Shown piece after piece: positions 1 to 9,836 of a stretch of DNA of 64,000 nt. The notes beneath the pieces were generated by a model. That model worked only from the letters and a program-made list of their open reading frames with translations. It ran no database searches and had not been told where the DNA came from. A program made the position numbers and the translations under genes. The DNA comes from Dipteris shenzhenensis. Lineage: Eukaryota > Polypodiophyta > Polypodiopsida > Gleicheniales. How positions within the stretch are numbered: position 1 is the stretch's first letter; each line of letters begins with the position of its first letter. The stretch is taken from assembly GCA_047967505.1 (NCBI GenBank), contig CM106538.1. One strand, 5' to 3'.

Positions 1-248
1 AAGTATTGGGTGCAGATGATCAAATTGTTTCTCCTCATGAGATTATAGAAGTTACAGATTTAACTTTTATTCCTCACGAACCTGAATCTATTCTTGAATT
101 CCGTGAAAGACAGATTCGAAATCGTACTATCACAGAATACAAGATTAAGTGGAAGGATCGTGTTGAGGAGGATGCAACATGGGAGACATTACAAAACCTC
201 CAAAGAACATTTCCCGATTTCTTAGCGAACTCAGGAGTGAGTTCTTAG
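1..248 (+). pseudogene. Ty3/gypsy chromovirus pol, C-terminal end with chromodomain (cut by window edge)
   Basis: About 80 residues of the C-terminal end of a gypsy integrase are open to a TAG stop at 246-248. The tail has the chromodomain pattern of plant chromoviruses: a basic strand, then YKIKWKDRVEEDATWE, with the aromatic W and the acidic ATWE turn, then an amphipathic helix ending PDF. In this clade the chromodomain tethers integrase to chromatin and guides insertion. The frame runs straight into a purine-rich tract (250-260) and an LTR start (262), which is the normal 3' order of such an element. Everything upstream lies outside the window, so I cannot tell whether the element is intact. 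Clade assignment is confident; activity is unknown. Confidence 0.85.
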
Positions 249-261
249 AGGAGGGGGAGTA

Positions 262-782
262 TGTCATGTGCACGGATTGGTATCTGACGTGTACTAGTTA
301 CACAGAACTAGCTCAGGTTAGCCTGGGGAGGCTTAGAGCTAGGCAGGCTTGATTCTCGGGTTGAGTGGCAAGGGTACGAACTATTTATAGGTCTTCGCTA
401 TTTTTGGCGCCGGGGCCCAAGTCTATAAAAGAGGCCCAGGGGGTTCAGTTCTCAGTGTGCAGTTGGGAGCAAGTCTCGTTCTCAGGTGCTAGGTCTGATC
501 CTGGATTGTGTCGCGGACGCGCGCCTGCATCTTAGCGTAGTACAAGGCCCAGTGGCAGATCCAGGGCTTCACAGCGCCACCTGGTGGTATGGGACACCAG
601 GCTGGTTGGGATCTGATTGGGAGTTCGTGCCAGTAGCTCAGCTCGTGGCTCGGGGGGACATCTTCTGATTCGGGATCACATCCTGTAGATGTCACGGTTG
701 GGTGGTGAGCAGCCTGCTCAGTTCTGATGTTGTGTGTGGTTATTTTGCAGATCAGGGGTTTCAGGAGTGCTGGGATGTGTCA
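262..782 (+). repeat. 3' LTR of the chromovirus ending at position 248 (521 bp)
   Basis: The LTR begins TGTCATGTGCACGG directly after the polypurine tract GAGGGGGAG and ends GGGATGTGTCA. A TATA-like TCTATAAAAG lies near 422-431. A related LTR at 10112-10602 begins TGTCATGTGCATGG, ends GGTCGTGTCA and shares an internal block around TGGTATGGGAC, which supports both boundaries. The 5' partner lies outside the window, so the target-site duplication cannot be checked. Confidence 0.7.
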
Positions 783-1799
783 CCAAGGAAAGTAAATCTC
801 TCAATCTAAACAAGGTTACATATCGTTGAGTAGTCTCCTCGAGAAATCAAGTAACGCATGAATCCACAGAGTTAATTCCGTTGACATATCCGTACACAAG
901 CATGGTAAAATCCGTACCTGAAGGTAAATGATTCTATCAACCTTATCTATTGAGTTCTAACTTGGAATTCACGAAAAAATATTCATCATGCTGAATACCC
1001 TTGAACTCAAAAATCTTAGATCGAGATCGAGGAATCATTGTTCGAACAACCCCATCAATTGAGCCCCTTGAGGTCAATTTCTAGGTTGCAATTTCTATCA
1101 ACCCTAATTCTTGAATTACTTAGTATTTTGAAAATCCCTCAACGGAAGACCTTTGTAATTCAAATTCTTGGGTTGAAATACATGACAGACTTTCCATCGC
1201 AGAACAATTAGGTATCCGTTCATAACTCATGATGAAAGAATCTTCATGGAAGTATCAATGGGCAAAATCTTGACCAAAGATATGGTCCCCTTGATCTATC
1301 CTCGAAATGCCCCTACATGAGGATAATCAGTAAAAATTCAGTTGGCTATATCTAGTCAATGATACTGTTCTAGACATGTATATAGTCAACCATCATAGGA
1401 ATAGCATCCTATGTGATCCAAAGACTACGGAAACATACAATCCGAAATCTCTAAAAATAAGATCCACTACCAAATATCCTGTATAAACTTGTGCACAATA
1501 AACCGCTCCTATCACAGGATCATCCAGTTCTTAGGATCTCTTATCTAGGAACATCAAGTTTCAAACAAGGCATTGACAGACCATCATCAGAAGAGATGTG
1601 GTAACCCTCCCCGAGATTGAGTCTAGACTATGGATCCCCAGGGTTGAACCAAAAAAAAAAAACATGGCTTCTCTCAGGGTAAAGAATCTTAGTCAGTCCT
1701 CGTAAAAAATCTAATCAGGTTGCCCCCAATTCAATTCAGCCTACTTGTACTTCACCCTAGAGGTCCTTGGGTATTATTTCACGCTGGATTATACCACCA
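783..1799. other. Non-coding stretch, nothing recognised
   Basis: No open frame of note on either strand and no RNA gene recognised. Short decayed sequence with several direct copies of TTGAG/AACCC words, probably eroded repeat DNA flanking the LTR. Confidence 0.4.
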
Positions 1800-1976
1800 C
1801 ATCAGAGAATCTTAAATGTAACATACCTTAGTGTCCCATACCACCAAAGTATACTGCAAATAAAAAACTCAGTGGACAATATGAGTAAATCAGGTATCAG
1901 AGAATCTTAAATGTAACATACCTTAGTGTCCCATACCACCAAAGTAACTCAGTGGACAATATGAGTAAATCAGGTA
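1800..1976. repeat. Two-copy tandem duplication (96 bp / 81 bp)
   Basis: Copy 1 (1800-1895) and copy 2 (1896-1976) both start ATCAGAGAATCTTAAATG and end GAGTAAATCAGGT. They look identical by eye except that copy 2 lacks 15 bases (TACTGCAAATAAAAA or an equivalent placement). The near identity suggests a recent duplication followed by a small deletion, or the reverse. Confidence 0.85.
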
Positions 1977-2100
1977 GCCAATCCCTCTTCAACTCTAAGC
2001 CATACAAAATTGGGGAGCTTCTTCAACCAAGAGTGGTTCAAAAGATCCAATCGAGCAAAAAATAATTAGGTGTCGGTCAAAACTGAGGATTTCAACTTCT

Positions 2101-2376
2101 TCATCGCTTCTCAATAACTCGGAAGCGGTATAAAGACTCTAAAACAAGCTGTCTACATTTAGAACAACATGAGCCTTCTTCAATATATTTATGGTACTGA
2201 GGGGTTTTATAGTAGTGAAGAGCTGCCCAAAGTTCATCCATCAAGGAATCCATCTCTTGTAGCAGGTCATGAGGTCTACGAGGAATAACCTCCGATGTAG
2301 CCTCAAATAAAACAGTAATCCAACGTAGGTGTCTCATTACTTTGATGTCCTTCCATGGCTCGAAAATATCTCGCAC
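2101..2376 (-). CDS. Unrecognised 91-codon open frame, possibly decayed coding sequence
   Basis: I do not recognise this frame. It reads through charged, helix-prone sequence with two Cys pairs near the end (SCCSKCRQ) and ends at TAA. A TATATAAATA string lies at about 2597-2606 upstream. No homologue comes to mind and codon composition is unremarkable. It may be an exon or a fragment of an old mobile element, or chance. Listed because it is the only plausible coding segment between 783 and 3166. Confidence 0.2.
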   Translation of the reverse strand: MRDIFEPWKDIKVMRHLRWITVLFEATSEVIPRRPHDLLQEMDSLMDELWAALHYYKTPQYHKYIEEGSCCSKCRQLVLESLYRFRVIEKR

Positions 2377-2652
2377 AGGAGAGGGACTAGAAGAAAAACA
2401 ACTGCGTCTAAACGCGTGCTCTTCACACTAGCAAAAGAGAATTTGGTGCTGCGTGGAATCAAGGAAGAAGGCGAGTAGAGGACAGCAAGAAAGATGGCGG
2501 AATGAATTTGATAGGCTGATCTCAGACAGAAAGAGGGTGAGAAATTCGCCTTCATGCGCTGAGGTGCTGAAGTGAGAAAGAGAGAGAAATCTTGGGTATA
2601 TAAATAGCCAGGAAGGGCCATCAAAAGCTAGGTGAATTTAGGGTGGGTGCTT

Positions 2653-2917
2653 GATTTAGAGCAAGTGCTTTCCTTGCTAGAGAAAAACAAAAAAGCAACC
2701 TGCTTTTTAACAAAAAAAAAACAGTCTCGCTTTTAATAGATCTTGTCCCGCTTTTCTCCAGCCAGCCAAAAATAGCCAAAACGCGCCAGATTTAGAGCAA
2801 GTGCTTTCCTTGCTAGAGAAAAACAAAAAAGCAACCTGCTTTTTAACCAAAAAAACAGTCTCGCTTTTAATAGATCCTGTCCCGCTTTTCTCCAGCCAGC
2901 CAAAAATAGCCAAAACA
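2653..2917. repeat. Two-copy tandem duplication, 136-bp unit
   Basis: The unit starts GATTTAGAGCAAGTGCTTTC at 2653 and again at 2789, and ends in AATAGCCAAAAC. Differences by eye are few: the length of the A run after TTTTTAAC, and TCTTG versus TCCTG. Overlapping minus-strand open frames here are only a by-product of the repeat. Confidence 0.9.
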
Positions 2918-3166
2918 AGCTAAAATCAGGCCATACGCTCCTTCCCAAAGCCAAGCGCCTGCCCCAATCACATCGCCCCTATCTCTGATGCTCGAATTTC
3001 CTAGACAAGCCGTTTTCTAGGCTTATGAAGGCTCTCTCTTTCCTCCTCCTCAACTGCAGCAAATCTAGGTCTCTAGGGTAGGAATCTCATCCTTGAGAAC
3101 CTAGAGCAAATTCTTTCCCTAACCAACCTACTCTTCAAGTACGCTGAAATATGACGCTTTATTACA

Positions 3167-3290
3167 TTGGAAATACAAGAAGCTGAAACTACAGGGATGG
3201 ACTCCCCTTTCAACTTTACATCAAGTACATGGCTCTATGAGTTAAAGAAATCTTTATGTTTCTCATTTGTACATCAGCCCCCACCCTGTA
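3167..3290 (-). pseudogene. Older gypsy element, left half of the interrupted protease region
   Basis: On the minus strand the frame coming from 10082 reaches MPWMY and would continue here, across the CTGTA target site, as RVGADVQMRNIKISLTHR, which fits the beta-strand region after the protease domain of gypsy elements. Removing the young element at 3291-9831 and one CTGTA copy joins the two halves in frame. It soon runs into stops, so this is a remnant. Confidence 0.55.
3286..3290. repeat. Target-site duplication CTGTA (left copy)
   Basis: CTGTA directly precedes the LTR at 3291 and recurs directly after the other LTR at 9832-9836. Five bases is the usual size for Ty3/gypsy integrase. Confidence 0.95.
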
Positions 3291-3754
3291 TGTTACCACT
3301 CTTTTCTATCCTAGTCTCTAGTTCCGATCACGGGAGTAGCACCTCTCTTATCCACCCAGCCAAACTGCCAAAGCTTCCAGCATGAGAGAGAGAGCAGTTA
3401 CAAAATCACGTAAAAATCCACACTTCTTCATTCTCTCTCTCATGCCTTGACAGACCCCAATTCCCTAGATAGATCTAGATGCCACATGTCATCCATATAG
3501 GGCCTTTCTAATGCAACATTTCACCCCTCTCTTGGGATGCATTTAATTCCTTGCCCCTAGGCACATTCTTTGCACTAGGCCCCTGGTCTCAGATCTATCT
3601 AGTCCGGTGCTAACAGCCCTCACCTAGGACCTTGACATTAATCCCTCCCGATCATTTACATAAAGCGCAAACACATATATTACAAAGATAGATCCTATAA
3701 GGGAAATGTCGACTGATTCTTCCGAGGTCATGCTACCTCGGCTAGAGCGTAACA
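3291..3754 (-). repeat. 3' LTR of the intact gypsy element (464 bp)
   Basis: Plus-strand sequence begins TGTTACCACTC and ends GAGCGTAACA. It matches 9368-9831 over its full length with one substitution. Confidence 0.97.
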
Positions 3755-3767
3755 TTCCTTCCCTCTT
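3755..3767 (-). promoter_or_regulatory. Polypurine tract of the intact gypsy element
   Basis: On the element strand AGAGGGAAGGAA abuts the 3' LTR start TGTTACG. This RNase-H-resistant tract primes plus-strand DNA synthesis. The stop codon of gag-pol lies right beside it. Confidence 0.85.
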
Positions 3768-6700
3768 CAGACATCAGCGTCCTCGATGATAAAGTCTGGG
3801 AACACTCTCCGCAACTGATATACGGATTCCCAGGTAGCTTCGGATAGAGGCTGACCATGCCATGCAACCAACACCGTGGGTATCTTCCGATTTCGTATTT
3901 GCATTGTTCCTCGGTCCAGGATTCTTGTTGGTTTGCGCCTTGCAATATCCTCTATCTCCTGAAACAAAACCACACCTTCGATTAGTGAGTCACCAGTATG
4001 TAAAAATTTCTTTAAACGTGAAACATGAAAAACCGGGTGCACCTTACACCCCTGTGGCAATTCTAATTTATAGGCTACACTGCCTATTCTTTTCAGAATT
4101 AACCACGGCCCACAGTATCGAGGTGATAACTTAGCACACTCTCCTGAAGTCAACGACTTCGAGTGCGAAGGAATTCTGAGAAAAACTTTTTCTCCTTCTT
4201 CAAATACTCTTATAGACCGATTTTCATCCGCATACACCTTGGCTCTATCCATAGCCTGACGGATATTAGCTCTCGCAAGTGCTAGCATCTCCCGCATCTG
4301 AACTACAAAGTTCGCGGCACTAGGCACTTTCTGAGGTACTCCAACTATAGTTGGATTGGCTGGCCTATAACCATAGTTCAGCTCAAACGGACTGAACCCA
4401 GTAGATGAATGTTTCCGATCATTGTAGGCAAACTCCAACAATGGCAACCACTTGTCCCATGTATGTTGCCTCAATGACACATATGCCCTTAGCATATCCT
4501 CTAAAGTCTGGTTGACTCTCTCCGTCTGACCATCCGTCTCAGGATGGTCCCCACTACTCATTCCCAACTCAGTCCTTAGTGTCTCAAATACCGCTGTCCA
4601 AAAGTGACCGGTAAACCTGACATCTCTGTCTGACACTATGGATCTAGGCAATCCATGCAGACGAAATATATGTCTAATAAACAATTCCGCTACTTGCGGG
4701 GCACTAACAGACTCTCTAGTCGGAATGAAGTGAGCCATCTTGGTTAGACGATCAACCACCACAAGGATAGAATTATACCCTCCTTGTGTTGCAGGTAACC
4801 CTACAATAAAGTCCATGGAAATGCTCTCCCACTTACTTAGTGGTATTTCCAAGGGCTGTAAAAGTCCGGGTGGCTTCACCCGCTCGGCCTTACTTACTTG
4901 ACACGAGAAACACCGTGTCACATATTCATGAATATGCTTTTTCATCTTTGGCCAAAAGAAATCTCGCTTCACGAGATCATAGGTCTTCTCGACTCCTGGA
5001 TGTCCCGCACACGGGCTATCATGGCATTGTCGAATGACTCTCTGCCTGAGATCATTCTGACCAGGTACTACAACCTTGCCATTTCTAACTAGCATACCAT
5101 CCCTTATGGTATATCTTGCATAAGTTTGGCCTTTTCTGGATGCCAGGTCATCCTTTTCACTTTCCCCGGGTTTTAACACATGAGCCTTAGGCCATAAGCT
5201 CTGGACAAACTCGTCCACCTTCTGAATTTCTCTGATCTCGGTCATTAGAGCACTCTCTAATACCGTGAAACTCAGGTTGTGCATAATGCGAGACAACGCA
5301 TCAGCTATCTTATTGTCTTTTCCTCTTCGGTACCGAATCGTTAGATTAAACTCCTGCATGAGCTCTGCCCACCTAGCTTGGCGGCCCCTCAAGTCAGGCT
5401 GTTTACAGAAATGTTTCAGAGTATCATGATCCACATCCACATAAAACTCTGAACCATACAGATAATGCCTCCATGTTTTCAAAGCATGGATAACAGCGTA
5501 CAACTCCAATTCATGAGTTGGCCAATTCCTTTGAGAGGGAGAAAGCTTCTTGCTTTCAAAGGCTACTGGCCTTCCCTCTTGAAGGAGGACTGCTCCTACC
5601 GCAACGCCACTTGCATCGGTTTCTAGGAACAACGGTTTCTGGGGATCAACTATTTTTAACACCGGTCCTGAGACCACAGCTTGTTTTATGGTGTTAAAAC
5701 TTTCTTGTTGATTCTGTCCCCAAATAAAAGGTACTCTATCTGAGGTCAGATCAGTCAATGGCGATACTATTCCGGAATATCCTTTGATATGCCTTCTATA
5801 AAACTGGACAAATCCCAAGAATGATCGCAACGCGGTCAGACTCTGAGGGATTGGCCAAGTCAGTATCGCAGCCACTTTCTTCGGATCCATTTCTACCCCC
5901 TGTGGAGTAATTATGAATCCTAAGTACTCAAGCCTAACCATACACAGTATAGTTTTCTTTTTATTCACGTAAAGACTGGCTTTCCTCAAAGTACTGAACA
6001 CTATTCTTAAGTGTTCATAATGCTCAGTAACACTTTTACTGAATATCAAGATATCGTCAATAAAATGTACTACGAACTTTCCGATATACGGTCGTAGTAA
6101 GTCGTTCATAAGCATGACGAAGGTCGCTGGAGCATTGGTAAGGCCGAAGGGCATTACCAAAAACTCATAATGACCAAACCTACTTCTAAAAGCGGTTTTA
6201 TGCACATCCTCGGCTCTAATCCGGATCTGATGATAGCCGCACTTGAGATCTATCTTGCTGAAAATCACGGCTCCATGTAATGCATCTAGCAAATCATCAA
6301 TCCGAGCCATCGGATACCTGTGCTTAACAGTGATATTATTCAATGCTCTGTAATCTATACAGAGGCGAAACGTATCATCCTTTTTCCTCTTTAATATCAC
6401 TGGCGAAGCAAATGGTGAGAAACTTGGTTGAATCTGCCCCAACTTGAGGTATTCTTCCAGTTGCCTACGCACCTCCGCTTCTTCAGTAAAACTCATTCTA
6501 TAGGGAGGTCTATTTACAGGTTCTGCCCCCGGGATCAGTTCAATCTTAAGCTGAACTTTCCGCTCTGGAGGTAACCCATAAGGTACTTCATCCCTAAAGC
6601 ATTCAGAGAACTCCTCTGTTATAAGATTAGCCAGCTTGGCCATCTCATCACTTTGCGTAACATCAGTGCTAGTCGAAGAATCATTCACCGACTCTACCGA

Positions 6701-8470
6701 TGCGGTGCAAAGGTACAAAAACTCCACTTGAGCCTTCCTGATTTCCATCACGGAAACCAACGGTCCCTGAGGTATATCTTTTTCACCTCGCAAGACATAA
6801 AGCACATCATTCATCTTGAATTGATATACGTGCTTTTTCCAATCAATGGCTGGATTCTTCCTAGAATGCCACGCCATTCCCAGGGCTATATCCGCATGAG
6901 CAAGCTTGGTCATTTCAAAATCAAGCTTCTCAGTATAGTCCTGAATCCGAAGCTCCAACTGGGTAACCCTTTGGTCCCATACTTCAGTTGAACTTCCATC
7001 AGCCATCCTGACTGTATACGCATAGTCAGATGGACTTGTCTTTAATTTCAGCCTCTTCACGAGCTTGGAGTTAATCACATTGTGAGTTGACGCGGAGTCA
7101 AACAACACAATGACATCATGACTGGCCACTTGCCCTTTCATTTTAATTAACTCCGTATCATTGAAGGCTGTATACCCCGTTGCTGCGGGCTTAGATAGGA
7201 TGTTATCAGGTGCACTCGTCACTAACTTAGCAACAGACACACATAACAAACAAGGTACTAACCTCTGAGAAGATCCCGCTAGCTGAATCTGCATCTCTTC
7301 CGCTCTAGGACTTCCCTGTATCTCCACGTCGCACTCTGAGATCACCATCTCAGCCATCCGACGATCTTTATTACGTGGACAATCTCTCCACTGATGAGGT
7401 TGAAGGCAACCAAAGCATAAGCCTTCTCTCCTCGCTTTTTCCCTTTGTTCTGGGTTCAAGGGAGACTTAGACCAAGCCCGGGCTGCCATTGGAGTTACTT
7501 TTCTCTTCACTCCAATGGTGGTACTTGGTTTAGGAGTTTCAGCCGGTCTCGCCTGCTTGGCTTGACCACTCGGCTGCGAACCACTCCCTTTACTAGTCCA
7601 CTTCTTCTTAAACCCAGATTTCTTCGGATACCCATACTGGGTTCCGACCTGTGCAAACCCACTTGGCTTGCTGCCCTTGGCATCCTCGTAGTTCAGGGCT
7701 ATAGCTATTGCATCATCTAGCGTGTTCGCGTACTTAGCCCGAACTTCCATTTTTATTCGGTCATTCAATCCAAATATGAAATCTTTCACTTGGATTGATT
7801 GAGGCAGGGGTTCGTCAACCTTCATTACACTCTCTCGAAACTTATCAGTGTATTCTGCCACTGATAAATTTCTCTGACGCAGGTTCCTATATTGATCCCA
7901 AGCTCGGGATGCCTCGTCAGGAGGTAAGAAGTGTTTCCTGAACTCTCTTTTAAACCCCTCCCAGGTAGTGGATGCTATGCCATCCTTTTGTTGTTTAATC
8001 CACCACCGGTCCGCTGCCTCACTGAACATGTGGGTGGCCTCGCGGATCTTTTTGATGTCATTTCTGATCTCACAAATGGCGAACGCCTCGTCCCATTTGT
8101 GTAGCCAGGTCTCAATGACATCGGAGCTACGGTCGTTCATCCGACCAGAATACTTTTCCGGTCTGTAATTGGCAATAATGGGCACTTTAGCCTTCCTAGG
8201 CTCGACCGTATGGACACTAGACTCCGGTTCCATTGGAGCCTTTCCCTTCTCCTCTCGAGAAGGTCTGGCAGACATACTATGTATCGCTCTCCTAAGCTCG
8301 GACTGCCCTGCATTAGCTTGTAATTGCTGCGCTAACAACTGTTGCAAGGCATCTTCCAGCAATGCAATTCTGCCAGATAAAGTGTGAGCTACTGGGCGCG
8401 ATCCCTGCTGGGTCGGCCGGACTCCTGATTCACCAGGGTCCCTCCTGGAAGCTCCTTCTTCTGCTTCCAT
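3767..8470 (-). CDS. Ty3/gypsy chromovirus gag-pol polyprotein, uninterrupted, 1567 aa
   Basis: One frame encodes all retrotransposon functions. In order, with approximate residues: Gag capsid region (100-290); a zinc knuckle CFGCLQPHQWRDC (about 350-363) with C-X2-C-X3-H-X4-C spacing, one residue shorter than usual; aspartic protease with active-site D-S-A (about 457); reverse transcriptase (about 640-870) with FIDD (about 805) in place of YVDD; RNase H beginning near ETDASG (about 950); integrase with HHCC finger (1145-1190) and D-D-E residues in MDF (about 1219), SDRD (about 1281) and DGQTERVN (about 1317); and a C-terminal chromodomain (about 1520-1560) with VLVAWHGQPLSEATWE. Gag and pol are fused with no frameshift. 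The ATG at 8470 is the first in frame after the long leader. No stop or frameshift is visible and the catalytic positions are present, so it may be functional. Confidence 0.96.
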   Translation of the reverse strand: MEAEEGASRRDPGESGVRPTQQGSRPVAHTLSGRIALLEDALQQLLAQQLQANAGQSELRRAIHSMSARPSREEKGKAPMEPESSVHTVEPRKAKVPIIANYRPEKYSGRMNDRSSDVIETWLHKWDEAFAICEIRNDIKKIREATHMFSEAADRWWIKQQKDGIASTTWEGFKREFRKHFLPPDEASRAWDQYRNLRQRNLSVAEYTDKFRESVMKVDEPLPQSIQVKDFIFGLNDRIKMEVRAKYANTLDDAIAIALNYEDAKGSKPSGFAQVGTQYGYPKKSGFKKKWTSKGSGSQPSGQAKQARPAETPKPSTTIGVKRKVTPMAARAWSKSPLNPEQREKARREGLCFGCLQPHQWRDCPRNKDRRMAEMVISECDVEIQGSPRAEEMQIQLAGSSQRLVPCLLCVSVAKLVTSAPDNILSKPAATGYTAFNDTELIKMKGQVASHDVIVLFDSASTHNVINSKLVKRLKLKTSPSDYAYTVRMADGSSTEVWDQRVTQLELRIQDYTEKLDFEMTKLAHADIALGMAWHSRKNPAIDWKKHVYQFKMNDVLYVLRGEKDIPQGPLVSVMEIRKAQVEFLYLCTASVESVNDSSTSTDVTQSDEMAKLANLITEEFSECFRDEVPYGLPPERKVQLKIELIPGAEPVNRPPYRMSFTEEAEVRRQLEEYLKLGQIQPSFSPFASPVILKRKKDDTFRLCIDYRALNNITVKHRYPMARIDDLLDALHGAVIFSKIDLKCGYHQIRIRAEDVHKTAFRSRFGHYEFLVMPFGLTNAPATFVMLMNDLLRPYIGKFVVHFIDDILIFSKSVTEHYEHLRIVFSTLRKASLYVNKKKTILCMVRLEYLGFIITPQGVEMDPKKVAAILTWPIPQSLTALRSFLGFVQFYRRHIKGYSGIVSPLTDLTSDRVPFIWGQNQQESFNTIKQAVVSGPVLKIVDPQKPLFLETDASGVAVGAVLLQEGRPVAFESKKLSPSQRNWPTHELELYAVIHALKTWRHYLYGSEFYVDVDHDTLKHFCKQPDLRGRQARWAELMQEFNLTIRYRRGKDNKIADALSRIMHNLSFTVLESALMTEIREIQKVDEFVQSLWPKAHVLKPGESEKDDLASRKGQTYARYTIRDGMLVRNGKVVVPGQNDLRQRVIRQCHDSPCAGHPGVEKTYDLVKRDFFWPKMKKHIHEYVTRCFSCQVSKAERVKPPGLLQPLEIPLSKWESISMDFIVGLPATQGGYNSILVVVDRLTKMAHFIPTRESVSAPQVAELFIRHIFRLHGLPRSIVSDRDVRFTGHFWTAVFETLRTELGMSSGDHPETDGQTERVNQTLEDMLRAYVSLRQHTWDKWLPLLEFAYNDRKHSSTGFSPFELNYGYRPANPTIVGVPQKVPSAANFVVQMREMLALARANIRQAMDRAKVYADENRSIRVFEEGEKVFLRIPSHSKSLTSGECAKLSPRYCGPWLILKRIGSVAYKLELPQGCKVHPVFHVSRLKKFLHTGDSLIEGVVLFQEIEDIARRKPTRILDRGTMQIRNRKIPTVLVAWHGQPLSEATWESVYQLRRVFPDFIIEDADV

Positions 8471-9352
8471 TTGTTCAGTAGGTGTATTGTTTTGGGGTTT
8501 TTTTTTTTTAAAAAAAAAAACACCCTTCGAACACTGTAATCACAAACTGACACTCTGAACACAATTCCCTATACTAGGGAATTCCTGCAACCTGACATGC
8601 ACACTAATTACGTATTTGACACAGGCATATATATTCAATCCCGCCTTTCCTTATACTAGGGAAATTTCTGCAAATAACTCAAGTATACCGGCATAGTCTC
8701 AACACAATCTGTCCTTGTTACAGCATCATATTCTATGCATACTTGTCGCTATTCACGCAAACGGAGTATCAGCAACTAAACCAGGGAAAAAAAACATAGA
8801 ATCAACAGAAATGACAAAGAGCCTTCCTGGTCTACGAATTCTGATCCAAACCCAAAAGGGAAAATAGGTAGAAGGCCCCCTGGAATTCGAATTCTGCTGC
8901 TTGCAGCCTGCACGACTGACTGCTATCACATCTCCATTAAAACCACGAAGGGCGTCGTGACACGGGTCTGCACTCCACGCCTGGCGATCTTTCGAGTGCC
9001 TAGGCACCCTTTTCGGACACGTACGTAAAAGAATGGCGAATCTGCTCCGAATACGTAGCTTTAACAAAGCTCGTCGGCCATCTGCTATCCTTCGTCGCTC
9101 GTCAGCAATTTCTTCGTTCGCTTCCTCTCCAAAGAAGCTCCGTCAGGTCCGGTGATACCAGCTTACGCGATCGTGATGCCAGCTTACGCGATCGTGATAC
9201 CACTTACGCGATCGTCAGACGGACCCTTGCCCTTAAGGTAATCCAACACCCCGCCAATTCGTAGGTCCGCACGTGAGCGCCACACTGTCGCAACCCTCGA
9301 CGAATCGCTCCAACAGCCCGTTCGTCGATTCTACCTTTCCTTCCAACCTTCC
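8471..9352 (-). other. Untranslated leader of the intact gypsy element
   Basis: Lies between the primer-binding site and the gag-pol ATG. It contains a T11/A10 run at about 8499-8521 near the start codon and a 21-bp triplet repeat at 9152-9216. A short minus-strand frame (8753-9067) has no recognisable domain and is probably chance. Confidence 0.7.
9152..9216. repeat. Three tandem copies of a 21-bp unit in the gypsy leader
   Basis: The unit CAGCTTACGCGATCGTGATRC occurs at about 9159 and 9180, and a third copy near 9201 is slightly shortened. Each carries the palindrome CGATCG. The location just downstream of the primer-binding site would suit a packaging or dimerisation signal, but that is inference. 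Confidence 0.8.
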
Positions 9353-9364
9353 GCTCTGATACCA
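9353..9364 (-). promoter_or_regulatory. Primer-binding site of the intact gypsy element (initiator tRNA-Met)
   Basis: Minus strand reads TGGTATCAGAGC, complementary to the 3' end of plant initiator tRNA-Met, separated from the 5' LTR by three bases. Confidence 0.93.
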
Positions 9365-9367
9365 AAA

Positions 9368-9831
9368 TGTTACCACTCTTTTCTATCCTAGTCTCTAGTT
9401 CCGATCACGGGAGTAGCACCTCTCTTATCCACCCAGCCAAACTGCCAAAGCTTCCAGCATGAGAGAGAGAGCAGTTACAAAATCACGTAAAAATCCACAC
9501 TTCTTCATTCTCTCTCTCATGCCTTGACAGACCCCAATTCCCTAGATAGATCTAGATGCCACATGTCATCCATATAGGGCCTTTCTAATGCAACATTTCA
9601 CCCCTCTCTTGGGATGCATTTAATTCCTTGCCCCTAGGCACATTCTTTGCACTAGGCCCTTGGTCTCAGATCTATCTAGTCCGGTGCTAACAGCCCTCAC
9701 CTAGGACCTTGACATTAATCCCTCCCGATCATTTACATAAAGCGCAAACACATATATTACAAAGATAGATCCTATAAGGGAAATGTCGACTGATTCTTCC
9801 GAGGTCATGCTACCTCGGCTAGAGCGTAACA
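9368..9831 (-). repeat. 5' LTR of the intact gypsy element (464 bp)
   Basis: Same length and ends as 3291-3754 and nearly identical. It carries the element promoter; I could not place a TATA box with confidence. Confidence 0.97.
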
Positions 9832-9836
9832 CTGTA
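9832..9836. repeat. Target-site duplication CTGTA (right copy)
   Basis: Direct copy of 3286-3290 immediately after the LTR end GCGTAACA. Confidence 0.95.

Larger units (their letters stand above)
3291..9831 (-). mobile_element. Complete Ty3/gypsy chromovirus, minus strand, very recent insertion
   Basis: All structural parts are present: two 464-bp LTRs with TGTTAC/GTAACA ends, TSD CTGTA on both sides, a primer-binding site matching initiator tRNA-Met, a polypurine tract, and a single uninterrupted gag-pol frame ending in a chromodomain. The two LTRs differ at one base by eye (C near 3592, T near 9660). Because LTRs are identical at insertion, this is a very young copy and possibly still able to move. 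It lies within the protease region of an older gypsy on the same strand. Confidence 0.97.

Noticed and set aside
2707-2954. Minus-strand frames with repeated WLFLAGWRKAGQDLLKA-type words, possible repeat protein
   Set aside because: Repetition comes from the 136-bp DNA duplication and appears in two frames.
3862-8387. Several 60-110 codon plus-strand frames across 3862-8387
   Set aside because: Antisense shadows of the intact gypsy gag-pol.
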